Assembly (NCBI GenBank): GCA_934621485.1 | Contig: CAKTUS010000005.1 | Span: 1 to 62,038 of the forward strand | Direction: 5' to 3' | Source: an uncultured Clostridia bacterium | GTDB taxonomy: Bacteria; Bacillota; Clostridia; Christensenellales; Aristaeellaceae | Length of the DNA stretch: 62,038 nucleotides | Part shown: positions 39,561 through 47,991 of the stretch, piece by piece | Layout of the letters: each line of letters starts with the position of its first letter | Position numbering within the stretch: the first letter of the stretch is position 1 | The notes under the pieces: generated by a model | Databases searched by the model: none | Told to the model about the DNA's origin: nothing | Seen by the model: the letters and a program-made list of their open reading frames with translations, nothing else | Translations under genes and position numbers: made by a program

Positions 39561-39956
39561 TCAATCGTCCGTTGGAATGGCCTGAAGAGCGCTGATCACG
39601 CCCTCGTCCTGTCCAGGATACACCAGCACAAATCGCAGGCCAAAGCGGGTTACGTAGCCATATTCTTCAGTATCGATACCCTCGCTCAGGTAATCGGCCC
39701 GGTTGCTTTCATCAAAGTACACCAGCACCTGTTCCGTGCCGTTCAAGGTGAGCGTCCGCCATGCCTGGGGCCGGTAGATGGGTACCTGCAAGTCTTCAGT
39801 CGCGCTTGACAACTGACAGGTATAGCCCTGCCGCGCAAAATAATCAAGCAGTTTGGCATACAACTGCTGCTGGCTTGGATTCTGCTTGCAGCCGCAAAGC
39901 GCCAGCAGCAAAATCAGCAGCAGGACGGCAGCGCAGAAGCGTTTGGCGGTTTTCAT
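39561..39956 (-). CDS. Small lipoprotein of unknown function
   Basis: A 131-residue exported lipoprotein. A lipobox LALCGC follows a hydrophobic signal (AAVLLLILL), placing lipidated Cys at about residue 22. The mature part (about 108 residues) is mixed alpha/beta, without a recognisable domain. GGAGGGAC precedes the ATG. It stands alone, convergent with the DegV gene and divergent from the zinc-ribbon gene. Confidence 0.75.
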   Translation of the reverse strand: MKTAKRFCAAVLLLILLLALCGCKQNPSQQQLYAKLLDYFARQGYTCQLSSATEDLQVPIYRPQAWRTLTLNGTEQVLVYFDESNRADYLSEGIDTEEYGYVTRFGLRFVLVYPGQDEGVISALQAIPTDD

Positions 39957-39972
39957 TCAGCATGTCCCTCCT

Positions 39973-40001
39973 TTGCGTTTTGGTTCAGGCTGTGGTATAA
40001 T
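39973..40001 (+). promoter_or_regulatory. Promoter of the zinc-ribbon gene
   Basis: TTGCGT (39973-39978) and TATAAT (39996-40001) are 17 bases apart, with an extended TGG before the -10. It lies 33 bases upstream of the ATG. Confidence 0.7.
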
Positions 40002-40033
40002 GAAGTTTATTCTTCCTCAAGGAGGCCGTTTGG

Positions 40034-40282
40034 ATGCGCTGTGGATGTCCTCACTGTGAAGCTTATATGATTCAATCCGAAACGGAACGCATGACCTGCG
40101 TGTGCCCGGAATGTGGCTACCGCTGCAACGCCTGTTTAGGAACCGGAACGGTTATTAGTCGCGAGCAGCTGGCCGCCATGAAGGACGTCGAGTGGTTTCG
40201 TCCCAACTTTGAAAGCCCGATGAGCGATGAGGACGACCCGCTTACAGATTCAAAACGCCCAAATGCTCCAGAAGGATTTTAA
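40034..40282 (+). CDS. Small zinc-ribbon protein
   Basis: An 82-residue cytoplasmic protein. Cysteine pairs in MRCGCPHCEAY and TCVCPECGYRCNACLG form one or two zinc-binding knuckles in the first 37 residues; the rest is acidic and probably flexible. AAGGAGG and a good promoter support translation. The last 41 bases overlap the 3' end of mntP on the other strand. The function is unknown. Confidence 0.75.
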   Translation: MRCGCPHCEAYMIQSETERMTCVCPECGYRCNACLGTGTVISREQLAAMKDVEWFRPNFESPMSDEDDPLTDSKRPNAPEGF

Positions 40283-40820
40283 CGCCAATCAGCACCAGCA
40301 CCGCGCCGCCGGCAATTTCTGCCTTGGTCTGGTAGCGGGTGCCGAATTTATTGCCGATGAGCACGCCCACAAAGGAAATGGTAAAGGTAATCACGGCAAT
40401 CAGCGATACGGCAGGCACGATGTTTACCTGTAGGAACGCAAAGGTAATGCCCACCGCCAGCGCGTCGATACTGGTAGCTACGGCCAAAATGAACAGCTCT
40501 TTCAAATCCAGCTTCTGAGTCAGTTCATCCTCCTCCGGCTCTTCCCTTTCATGGAAGGCGTCCCAAATCATTTTGCCGCCGATATAGGCCAGCAGCACAA
40601 AGGCAATCCAGTGGTCGATGGAGGTAATATATCTTTCAAACTGGGTGCCCAGCAGCCAGCCAACGAGGGGCATAATCCCCTGAAATACGCCGAAAAACAG
40701 CGCGATGATTGCGCCGTGTGCATAGTTGATTTTCTTCATTCCCAGGCCCTTGCACATGGATACTGCGAAGGCGTCCATCGACAGGCCAATTCCAACCAAA
40801 ACCAATTCCCAAAGACTCAT
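40242..40820 (-). CDS. mntP: Manganese efflux pump MntP
   Basis: A 192-residue membrane protein with six helices. The ATG at 40820 (MSLWELVLVGIGLSMDAFAVSMCKGLG) has GAGG 8 bases upstream. The acidic residues of helix 1 (SMDAFAVS) and helix 4 (ATSIDALAVG) match the metal-translocating DAxA/S-type motifs of MntP (YebN), which exports excess Mn2+. It follows rsmI by about 50 bases and is probably in the rsmH-rsmI transcript. I see no yybP-ykoY-type manganese riboswitch in that gap. Confidence 0.93.
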   Translation of the reverse strand: MSLWELVLVGIGLSMDAFAVSMCKGLGMKKINYAHGAIIALFFGVFQGIMPLVGWLLGTQFERYITSIDHWIAFVLLAYIGGKMIWDAFHEREEPEEDELTQKLDLKELFILAVATSIDALAVGITFAFLQVNIVPAVSLIAVITFTISFVGVLIGNKFGTRYQTKAEIAGGAVLVLIGVKILLEHLGVLNL

Positions 40821-40871
40821 GTTGCCCACCTCGTCCTTAGATTGTACAGCCTATTCTTTTCAGGCGCGCCG

Positions 40872-41729
40872 TTATTCGCCCAGCCGTTCTTTTACCCGCA
40901 GGCTGGCTGCGTAAACGGCATTTTTTCGTTCTCCCTTTTCCAGCAGTTCCGTCATGGCGTCCCGCATGGACAGGCCCCGCATCAGTCCGTCAAACAACTG
41001 CGCCTCCAGGCTGAGAGCGCAGGTCGCCGCCTTCGGAGTCGGAATGTCCTGCGCATCCCAGGCAAGGACCAGGCAATACTCGCCCTTCTCCGCCTTGGGA
41101 TTGGCTTCCAGCTGGCACAATACTTCCTCCACACCGCCGCGCAGGGTTTTTTCATATTTCTTGGTCAAATCGCAGCTGGCGCTGACCCGGGTATGAGGCA
41201 GAGTTTCCGCTACTGCCTGAAGCAAGGCAGTCACCCGGTGAGGCGATTCGTGCACCACCGCCAGCTTGGAGCGGCGGACCATATCCAGCAGCTTTTCCTT
41301 CAGTTCGTTCTTCTGCCGGGGCAGAAAGCCGAAAAAGGTAAACTCGCTCACTTCCATGCCGCTTACGCTAAGGGCGCTGGCCATGGCCGTAGGGCCGGGA
41401 ACCGCCACGGTCTCCAGGCCCGCCGCCACTGCTTCCGCCACCAGCACGCAGCCGGGGTCGCTGATACAGGGGGTACCCGCGTCTGTGGTTACGGCCACGT
41501 CGATGTTTTCCGCCAGCATGCGCTCCACAATCTGCCTGGCCTTCTGGCGCTCGTTGTGCTCGTGGCAGCTGGTCAAAGGCGTATGGATGTCAAAGGCACT
41601 GAGCAGCTTCTGGGTCACGCGCGTATCCTCCGCCGCAATCAGCGCCACGTTTTTCAGGGTGTCGATAGCCCGGGGCGTCATATCGCCCAGATTGCCGATG
41701 GGCGTAGCCACCACGTACAAAGTTGGCAT
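40872..41729 (-). CDS. rsmI: 16S rRNA (cytidine1402-2'-O)-methyltransferase RsmI
   Basis: A 285-residue tetrapyrrole-methylase-fold enzyme that 2'-O-methylates C1402 in 16S rRNA. The ATG at 41729 (MPTLYVVATPIGNLGDMTPRAIDTL) lies one base after the rsmH stop, with GGAGGGG upstream. AEDTRVTQKLL, TDAGTPCISDPG and the GFLPRQ segment are conserved signatures. Its target nucleotide is also methylated by RsmH (N4), so the coupling of the two genes makes functional sense. Confidence 0.95.
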   Translation of the reverse strand: MPTLYVVATPIGNLGDMTPRAIDTLKNVALIAAEDTRVTQKLLSAFDIHTPLTSCHEHNERQKARQIVERMLAENIDVAVTTDAGTPCISDPGCVLVAEAVAAGLETVAVPGPTAMASALSVSGMEVSEFTFFGFLPRQKNELKEKLLDMVRRSKLAVVHESPHRVTALLQAVAETLPHTRVSASCDLTKKYEKTLRGGVEEVLCQLEANPKAEKGEYCLVLAWDAQDIPTPKAATCALSLEAQLFDGLMRGLSMRDAMTELLEKGERKNAVYAASLRVKERLGE

Positions 41730-41730
41730 T

Positions 41731-42684
41731 TCACCCCTCCTGCTTCTTTTCAAAGATGCGCAGCTTGGCGCTGCGGGCCCTGGGGTTTTCATCCGTTTCG
41801 GCTTGGGAAGGCTTTACCGCGCCGCCGCCCAGCGCCTTGCCAAGCGGCTTTCTGCCGCAGGTGCAGATGGGCGCCTTCGGCGGACAGGTGCAGGGGTTTT
41901 GCAGCCTGCGGAAGGTGTTTTTGGTGATGCGGTCCTCCAGAGAATGGAAGGTAATCACCAGCAGCCTTCCGCCGGGAGCCAACAAGTCTACAAAGTCGCA
42001 CAAGGCCTGCTCCAACGGGGACAGCTCGTCGTTCAGGGCAATGCGCACCGCCTGAAAGGTACGCCGAGCCGGATGGCCGTCATCCTTGCGGCGCACCGCC
42101 TTGGGAATGGCCGCATCTACCACGTTCACCAGGTCGCTGGTGGTCAGAATGGGCTTCTGCGCCCGCTTTTCCACAAACACCTGTGCAATGCGGGCGGCCC
42201 ATTTTTCCTCGCCGTACTCCGTCAGGATCCGGCGAAATTCCTCCATGCTGACGGTGGATAAGTACTCCGCCGCCGTTTGCCCCTGACTGGTATCCATGCG
42301 CATATCCAGCGGCGCGTCCTCATGGTAGCTGAAGCCCCGGCCCCCTACATCCAGCTGATGACTGCTGACGCCCAGGTCCAGCAACGCCCCGGTCAGGGGC
42401 GGCGCGTTCGCCTCCGTCAAAAGCGCCTTTGCATCATGAAAGTTTCCGTGAATGGCATGAAAGCCCGGATACGCTTTCAGCCGCTCGCTGGCGGCGCGAA
42501 TCGCGTCCCAGTCCCGGTCGATGCCGTACAGCGCGGCGCTGCCGCCGGACAGCCGCAGGATTCCTTCGCTGTGTCCGCCGCCGCCCAGGGTGCCGTCGGC
42601 GTATACGCCGTCCTGCTGTGGGTTCATCCACTCCATCACTTCGTCAAACAGGACGGGAATATGGTGAAAGCCGTTGTCTTGCAT
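41731..42684 (-). CDS. rsmH: 16S rRNA (cytosine1402-N4)-methyltransferase RsmH
   Basis: A 317-residue SAM-dependent methyltransferase (MraW). It starts HHIPVLFDEVMEWMNP and has the SAM motif DGTLGGGGHSEGIL, DLGVSSHQLD, and a C-terminal CTCPPKAPICTCGRKPL segment followed by the conserved NPRARSAKLRIFEK end. It modifies C1402 with RsmI. In most Bacillota rsmH follows mraZ at the head of the division cluster. Here it instead follows a broken gene and valS, and no division genes are near, an unusual location. Confidence 0.95.
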   Translation of the reverse strand: MQDNGFHHIPVLFDEVMEWMNPQQDGVYADGTLGGGGHSEGILRLSGGSAALYGIDRDWDAIRAASERLKAYPGFHAIHGNFHDAKALLTEANAPPLTGALLDLGVSSHQLDVGGRGFSYHEDAPLDMRMDTSQGQTAAEYLSTVSMEEFRRILTEYGEEKWAARIAQVFVEKRAQKPILTTSDLVNVVDAAIPKAVRRKDDGHPARRTFQAVRIALNDELSPLEQALCDFVDLLAPGGRLLVITFHSLEDRITKNTFRRLQNPCTCPPKAPICTCGRKPLGKALGGGAVKPSQAETDENPRARSAKLRIFEKKQEG

Positions 42685-42693
42685 GGTATCTCC

Positions 42694-43512
42694 TTACAGG
42701 TTCAGGCCTGTTTTCAAAAAGGCTGCCCATTGGGCCTGGTTTTCGTCCTTGGCCTCGTCCGCTTCTCCCGTGAAAGCGGGATCAATGAAGCAATGGCTTT
42801 TGTCCCGCGTCCGGGACAAGCTGTCCAAGGGCCAGCCCTCAGGCCTGGCGGCGCCGGGGCGTCCACCAGCCAAAAGCCCCGGTCCAGTGCATGCTTCATG
42901 GAGTCGGCATGGGTAACAACGCCGGCCGGAGTTTGACCGGCAACGGCGTTTCGGCAGCAGGCGCGGGTTTCCCCGCCCAGGGAATGGACCAGAGCGGCAT
43001 CATACGCGATTATCTGCTCATCGGTCAGCCGCACGCCATAGGGGCTGCGAACATGCAGCCCCGCAGACTGTCGAAAAAACCTGGGAGGTATCGGAGGGAC
43101 GTATCCCTCCGATTTTGATTCCGAAACCGGCGGCGTGTACGTTGGTTTCGGCTGCCTTGCGCAGCAAGGCTCGCTCTTTGCCGCCTGGCGAGCCGCAGAT
43201 GGCAGGCAAAGAGCGCTTCTCGGCACAAAAGATCGCCGTCTGGCGAGCTTTTGTGCCGGCCTGAGGGGCAGTAACATGCAGCCCCGGCTGACGTGCGTCG
43301 TCCGGCGATACATGCCGCTGTCGTGGCAGATGACACAGGGTACGTATCGGCCATAAAAACGGCCTTTTCCGTGCGTTTTCCTCTGGGGTGACGCCATCCT
43401 CTTCCGGCTGGGCGGCAATGCCCGGCCGGAAGGGAGTGACGAAGGTAACGGGAGCTCCCTCCAGCCGGCGCTCAAACATGCGCGCCTTAGAGGGGGTGGA
43501 GGTTCCGAGCAA
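42694..43512 (-). pseudogene. Broken gene of unknown function interrupted by a family-1 element
   Basis: Between valS and rsmH a coding-like stretch runs on the minus strand with good codon use but no intact frame. It begins near LLGTSTPSKARMFERRLEG just after the valS stop. It reaches QPGLHV at about 43,275, where a 210-bp family-1 element intervenes, and continues as LHVRSPYGVRLTDEQIIAYD from about 43,060. Removing 223 bp (element plus one repeat copy) puts both parts in one frame. A further frameshift seems to lie near 42,860, because the best-looking C-terminus (SHCFIDPAFTGEADEAKDEN...LKTGLNL, stop at 42694) is in another frame. No family is recognised. Confidence 0.5.
43050..43285. repeat. 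Full-length family-1 element flanked by a duplicated stem-loop
   Basis: AACATGCAGCCCC occurs at 43,050-43,062 and 43,273-43,285. With the preceding GGGGC each copy forms a small stem-loop (left copy GGGGCTGC-GAACAT-GCAGCCCC, right copy diverged). The 210 bp between them match the 26.6 kb element module by module. In two hairpins the paired bases differ in a compensated way: GGGC/GCCC becomes GGGA/TCCC in the first, and TCCC/GGGA becomes GCAC/GTGC in the last. Confidence 0.8.
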
Positions 43513-43523
43513 ATCTGCTTCGG

Positions 43524-46160
43524 TCAGTTGGCTTTCAGGTCGGCGATGCGGGCTTCCAGCGCCTGTAGCTTGGCTTCATTCACCTTCAGCTTTTCCTTCT
43601 CCTGCTCCACCAGATTGGCGGGAGCCTTGTTTAGGAAGCCGGGGTTATTCAGCTTGGCGCTGGCGCGGGCAATTTCGCCCTCCAGAGTCTTTTGTTCCTT
43701 TTCCAGCCTGGCTATTTCTTTGGCAAAGTCCACCAGGTCGCCCAGCGGAATCCGAATTTCGCCCGCGGCACACACGGCGCTGACCACCTTTTCGCCGCTA
43801 AGGGCGTCCTTGCCGCCCAGGGCCACGTCGCTGGCATAGGCAAGGCGCTGCAAATAAGGGCCGGCAATGGACAGAGTATCCTCCCAGCCTGCTTCGGGAA
43901 TCAGGGTCACGTGGGTACGCTTGCCCGCCTGCACGTTCATTTCAGCCCGCAGGTTGCGGATGGCGCGGATGATTTCCATCAGGCCCTCCATCTGGCGTTC
44001 CTCCGCCTCAAAGAAGTATTCCTCCTTCACCTGGGGCCAGCGGGAGGTGATGAGCATGCCGTCGTGCTCCGGCAGGTGCTGGTACACTTCCTCGGTCAGG
44101 AAGGGCATGAAGGGATGCAGCAGCTTCAGCAGGCCCTCCAGCACATAGAGCAGCACAGCGCGCACATTCTGCTTCTGCGCCTCGTCCTCGCCCATCAGGC
44201 GGCCCTTGCTCAGCTCGATGTACCAGTCGCAGAACTCGCTCCAGGCAAAGTCGTAAATTCGGTTGGCGGCAATGCCGAAATCGCCGTCCTCCATATGGGC
44301 GCTGATTTCCTCAATGGCCTTGTTCAGCCGGCTCAGGATCCACTTGTCCGGCAGGGTCAGCCGGGCGGGGTCGATGGTTTCCCGGGTCTGGGTATTCATG
44401 AGCACAAAGCGGCTGGCGTTCCACACCTTATTGGCAAAGTTGCGGGCGCTTTCCACCTTTTCGTCGGAATAGCGGGTATCGTTGCCCGGGCTGATGCCCA
44501 TGGCCAGGGAGAAGCGCAGGGCGTCCGCGCCGTACTTGTCGATAATCTCCAGCGGATCCACGCCGTTGCCCAGGCTCTTGGACATTTTGCGGCCCTGAGA
44601 ATCGCGCACCAGGCCGTGAATCAGCACGGTGTGGAAGGGTGTTTCGCCCATCTGCTCAATGCCGGAGAAAATCATGCGGGCCACCCAGAAGAAGATAATG
44701 TCGTAGCCCGTTACCAGCATATCGGTGGGATAGAAGTATTTCAAATCTTCGGTTTCATGAGGCCAGCCCAGCGTGGAGAAGGGCCACAGGGCAGAGGAGA
44801 ACCAGGTGTCCAGCACATCCTCGTCCTGGTGCAAATGCTCGCTGCCGCACTTGGGGCACTTGTGGGGCGCTTCCTTGGCTACGATGGTTTCGCCGCAGTC
44901 GTCGCAGTACCAGGCTGGGATGCGGTGACCCCACCACAGCTGGCGGCTGATGCACCAGTCGCGGATGTTTTCCATCCAGTTAAAATAGGTTTTCGCAAAG
45001 CGATCCGGCACAAAGCGGGTTTTTCCGCTGCGCACCGCCTCAATGGCGGGCTTGGCCAGGGGCTCCATCTTCACAAACCACTGGGTGCTGGTTACCGGAT
45101 CCACCGTGTGGTGGCAGCGGTAGCAGGTGCCCACGTTGTGGGTGTAGTCCTCAATCTTTACCAGGTAGCCCTGCTGGCGCAGGTCGTTCACCACGGCCTG
45201 GCGGCACTCCATGGCGGTCATGCCCTGATACTTGCCGGCGTTTTCATTCATGGTGCCGTCGTCGTTGGTCACGCGGATGATGTCCAGGTGGTGGCGCTTG
45301 CCCACCTCAAAGTCGTTGGGGTCATGGGCAGGGGTCATCTTCACCGCGCCGGTGCCGAACTCCATGTCCACATATTCGTCGGCCACCACGGGGATTTCCT
45401 TGTTCAGCAGGGGCAAAATCACGTTTTTGCCTACCAGATTGGTATAGCGCTCATCGCCCGGGTTCACGGCCACGCCGGTGTCGCCCAGCATGGTTTCGGG
45501 GCGGGTGGTGGCTACCACCACGCCTTCGCTGCCATCCGCGCCGGGATAACGAATGTGCCACAGGTGACTGGCCTGCTCCTCATATTCCACCTCGGCGTCG
45601 GACAGGGCGGTCTGGCACTCGGGGCACCAATTGATGATGCGGCTGCCACGATAGATGAGCCCTTTTTCATACAGGCGCACAAACACCTCGCGCACAGCCT
45701 CGTTACAGCCCTCATCCATGGTAAAGCGTTCCCGGCTCCAGTCGCAGCTGGCGCCCAGGCGGCGCTGCTGGCGGTTGATGCGGCCGCCGTATTCCTTTTT
45801 CCAGGCCCAGGCACGCTCCAGGAAGCCCTCGCGGCCCACCATATCCTTGATCAGGCCTTCCTTGGCCATCTGCTCCACCACCTTCACCTCGGTGGCAATA
45901 GAGGCGTGGTCCGTGCCGGGCAGCCACAGGGTGGGGTCGCCCTTCATGCGGTGATAGCGAATGGGCGCGTCCTGAAGCAGGCAGTCCATGGCGTGGCCCA
46001 TGTGCAGCTGACCGGTGATGTTGGGGGGCGGCATCACGATGGTAAAAGGCTTTTTGCCCTCCTCACGGTGCGCCACAAACGCGCCGCTGTCCTCCCACAT
46101 TTTGTACAGCTTGTCCTCGATGCTTTGGGGGCTGTACACCTTATCCATTTCAAATTCCAT
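43524..46160 (-). CDS. valS: Valyl-tRNA synthetase
   Basis: An 878-residue class I aminoacyl-tRNA synthetase, normal length for bacterial ValRS. HIGH appears as HMGHAMDC, KMSKS as KMSKSLGNG, the editing domain lies in the middle (VATTRPETMLGDTGVAV), and the C-terminal 65 residues form the coiled-coil arm typical of ValRS. The ATG at 46160 has GGAGG 7 bases upstream. It is controlled by the T-box leader at 46.4-46.7 kb, with one small membrane-protein gene between leader and valS. Confidence 0.97.
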   Translation of the reverse strand: MEFEMDKVYSPQSIEDKLYKMWEDSGAFVAHREEGKKPFTIVMPPPNITGQLHMGHAMDCLLQDAPIRYHRMKGDPTLWLPGTDHASIATEVKVVEQMAKEGLIKDMVGREGFLERAWAWKKEYGGRINRQQRRLGASCDWSRERFTMDEGCNEAVREVFVRLYEKGLIYRGSRIINWCPECQTALSDAEVEYEEQASHLWHIRYPGADGSEGVVVATTRPETMLGDTGVAVNPGDERYTNLVGKNVILPLLNKEIPVVADEYVDMEFGTGAVKMTPAHDPNDFEVGKRHHLDIIRVTNDDGTMNENAGKYQGMTAMECRQAVVNDLRQQGYLVKIEDYTHNVGTCYRCHHTVDPVTSTQWFVKMEPLAKPAIEAVRSGKTRFVPDRFAKTYFNWMENIRDWCISRQLWWGHRIPAWYCDDCGETIVAKEAPHKCPKCGSEHLHQDEDVLDTWFSSALWPFSTLGWPHETEDLKYFYPTDMLVTGYDIIFFWVARMIFSGIEQMGETPFHTVLIHGLVRDSQGRKMSKSLGNGVDPLEIIDKYGADALRFSLAMGISPGNDTRYSDEKVESARNFANKVWNASRFVLMNTQTRETIDPARLTLPDKWILSRLNKAIEEISAHMEDGDFGIAANRIYDFAWSEFCDWYIELSKGRLMGEDEAQKQNVRAVLLYVLEGLLKLLHPFMPFLTEEVYQHLPEHDGMLITSRWPQVKEEYFFEAEERQMEGLMEIIRAIRNLRAEMNVQAGKRTHVTLIPEAGWEDTLSIAGPYLQRLAYASDVALGGKDALSGEKVVSAVCAAGEIRIPLGDLVDFAKEIARLEKEQKTLEGEIARASAKLNNPGFLNKAPANLVEQEKEKLKVNEAKLQALEARIADLKAN

Positions 46161-46178
46161 AGTTTTCCCTCCTGTGCA

Positions 46179-46391
46179 TTACATTCCGGGGATGAAATCC
46201 AGCAAAATCACGGTACCGGCCAGAGCCAGCGCCAATCCGGCCGCTTTGATGAGCCCGATTCGCTTTGCGCCCTTTTCCGAGCCCCAAAGCTTTGCAGCCA
46301 GCATACCGGCAGCCAGGCACAGCGCCGCGCCAAGGGCCAGCAGCGCCAATCCGGGCGCGCTCAGCCGGGACGCTATTTGGGAAACGTTCAT
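46179..46391 (-). CDS. Small membrane protein between the T-box and valS
   Basis: A 70-residue protein. The ATG at 46391 (MNVSQIASRLSAPG) has AAGGAGA upstream. Two hydrophobic helices (GLALLALGAALCLAAGMLAA and LIKAAGLALALAGTVILLDF) are joined by a basic loop KLWGSEKGAKRIG. The family is unknown. It is 18 bases before valS and downstream of the T-box terminator, so its expression should depend on the charging state of tRNA-Val. A similar small hydrophobic protein in a T-box operon is not something I recognise as standard. Confidence 0.7.
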   Translation of the reverse strand: MNVSQIASRLSAPGLALLALGAALCLAAGMLAAKLWGSEKGAKRIGLIKAAGLALALAGTVILLDFIPGM

Positions 46392-46427
46392 GCAGGCCGT
46401 CTCCTTCCGAAAAAAGGCCGTAAACAG

Positions 46428-46690
46428 AAAAAGCCGCCTCCTGTCCAAAGGACGGAGCAGCTCCGTGGTACCACCTTATTTTGCGGCCTTGCACAGGCCG
46501 CCTCTTAGCGCTGTAACGCGCGCACGCGGCAGGGCTGATGGATTTCACCCTGCGCCCTTCCAGGCGACCTTCCCCCGCGCGCGAATGCAGGCCGTCTTTC
46601 AGCCGGGGACGGCCCTCTCTATAGCGGCGAGCGGGGTACTCCTCCTGTTCACGGGGCGATACGCCGCAAGGCTGCCTGATGGATGTCAAG
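46428..46690 (-). ncRNA. T-box leader controlling valS
   Basis: Reading on the minus strand, a Stem I region contains GGAGGAGTA (AGTA motif) and the distal AGAGAGGGCCGTCC...GGCTGAAAGACGGCC pair. The antiterminator T-box sequence AAGGTGGTACCACGGAG lies at 46461-46477. A terminator follows: GCTGCTCCGTCC pairs with GGACAGGAGGCGGC (bulges) and is followed by TTTTT at 46428-46432. A GTC triplet at 46566-46568, in the expected area before Stem II, is a candidate valine specifier. T-boxes sense uncharged tRNA and let transcription continue; here they should raise valS under valine shortage. Confidence 0.88.
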
Positions 46691-46717
46691 CAGCCTTGCA
46701 GACATGAAAAGGAAACG

Positions 46718-46912
46718 TTACTTGTTTTCCTTCTTCTCGGTCATGTCGATGACCTGAACGCCGTTGTAATAACCGCAATGCTTGCACACGCGGTGAGCCA
46801 GCTTCTTTTCGTGGCACTGGGGGCACTCTACGATGCCGGGTGCGCTCAGCTTCCAGTTTGCGCGGCGGGAACGACCACGAGCCTTGGAAACTTTACCCTT
46901 CGGTACTGCCAT
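46718..46912 (-). CDS. rpmF: 50S ribosomal protein L32
   Basis: A 64-residue ribosomal protein. It begins MAVPKGKVSKARGRSRRANWKL, and a zinc ribbon CPQC...CKHCGYY follows. The four cysteines mean the zinc-binding (C+) form. GAGGAGGTG precedes the ATG. The usual upstream neighbour yceD (DUF177) is absent here; the gene has its own consensus promoter. Confidence 0.97.
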   Translation of the reverse strand: MAVPKGKVSKARGRSRRANWKLSAPGIVECPQCHEKKLAHRVCKHCGYYNGVQVIDMTEKKENK

Positions 46913-47099
46913 GGTTACACCTCCTCATTCCTTTAGCCTGCACGCATTGCGAGCCGGCACCAAAAATCTTTCCGGGGAGGACTGTGCAAACCTTCAGCAA
47001 GCGCTTCCGTATTTTCGCAATGTCCCGGCCCTCACAGACAAAAGCATCTGCCTTTTTGAAACGCTGTAAAACATGCATTTCGCAGCGTGACCAATTTGT

Positions 47100-47128
47100 A
47101 TTATAGGATGGCCCCCTCCTTTTGTCAA
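47100..47128 (-). promoter_or_regulatory. Promoter of rpmF
   Basis: A perfect TTGACA (47123-47128) and TATAAT (47100-47105) pair with a 17-base spacer on the minus strand. The leader of about 180 bases before L32 shows nothing I recognise. Confidence 0.8.
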
Positions 47129-47157
47129 GGGCTTTTTGCCAATTCATCCCGGCTTTT

Positions 47158-47978
47158 TAGCCCATGCGCGTTTCTCCGGGCAGCGGCACTTCCAGCCTCT
47201 CTCCGGTGCGTGCATCCAAAAACACGGCATATTCGTCGTAGTCCTCTTCCGTGCGGGAAATGCGGAAAATCATCATCCAATAGGGCAGCGGCAGGTTGTC
47301 ATCCAGCCAGCGCCCCTGAGAAAGCTCAAACTCGCTTTACTGCAAAAACAGTGCTGCCTGCTGCTCCCGGGACAGTCCGGCCTCCTTTTCCAACAGGCCT
47401 TTGGCAATCGTCTGCGCCTCCTCCAGCGTCAAATACGGTTCGTAGCGGGCGCCGGGCGCGGTCATATCGCCAAAGGCGTACAGCTTGAGCGAAGGCTCCA
47501 GCCCAAGCGCCAGATACGCCTGGTAGCCGTTGTCCTGAAAACAGTAAACCGGTCCGCCGTTTCCGCGGCATAGGGGCCAAACTCGTCATAGCCCCGATGA
47601 TTGAGCAAGCGATGCGTCATTTCGCCAATGGCCGCCAACCGCTCAAGCGGCAGGCTTTCTCCCCTCCATGCCTCCGCAGGCAAAGCGGAAAGCGTTTGCA
47701 GCGCGCCGTTTCGGTACTGGTTGATACGCCCGTTCTCGTCAAGGAGAAGCATCAGCGACGGATGTTTTTTCCGTTTCCACGTGGGCCCGCCACCCTTTTC
47801 CCCCTTCCGGCGGGGTTAAGGCGACGGCACGCCCATCCAGGGGCTCGTCCACATACGGACTTTCCAAAAAGGCCGTTACCAGCGTCTCGGCCCATTCCCG
47901 ACGGTTTGTTTCCTGAGCGGCAACCCCGCAGGGAACCGCGAGCATCAGCGCCATCAGCCACGCAAGCCATCGTTTCAT
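47158..47978 (-). pseudogene. Decayed paralogue of the neighbouring secreted protein
   Basis: This is a second copy of the protein encoded at 47,992-48,825, in the same direction and 13 bases downstream. It starts with signal peptide MKRWLAWLMALMLAVPCGVAAQETNRREWAE and can be followed along the whole paralogue, but only by changing frame. A shift occurs at an A-run near 47,767 (before HPSLMLLLDENGRINQYRNGALQ). Another occurs near 47,535 (before AYLALGLEPSLKLYAFGD). An in-frame TAA interrupts the text at 47,337 (ALFLQ-stop-SEFELSQGRW). The final LDARTGERLEVPLPGETRMG end is still present. Three lesions make function unlikely. Confidence 0.85.
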
Positions 47979-47991
47979 TCGCTTTCCTCCA

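Noticed and set aside
40821..40871. Manganese (yybP-ykoY) riboswitch ahead of mntP
   Set aside because: Only about 50 bases separate rsmI and mntP, too short for the aptamer, and no conserved loops were seen.
43692..46508. A 900-codon open frame on the plus strand opposite valS
   Set aside because: The minus strand encodes a complete ValRS with HIGH and KMSKS motifs. The plus-strand frame has low-complexity His/Gly/Ala composition only.
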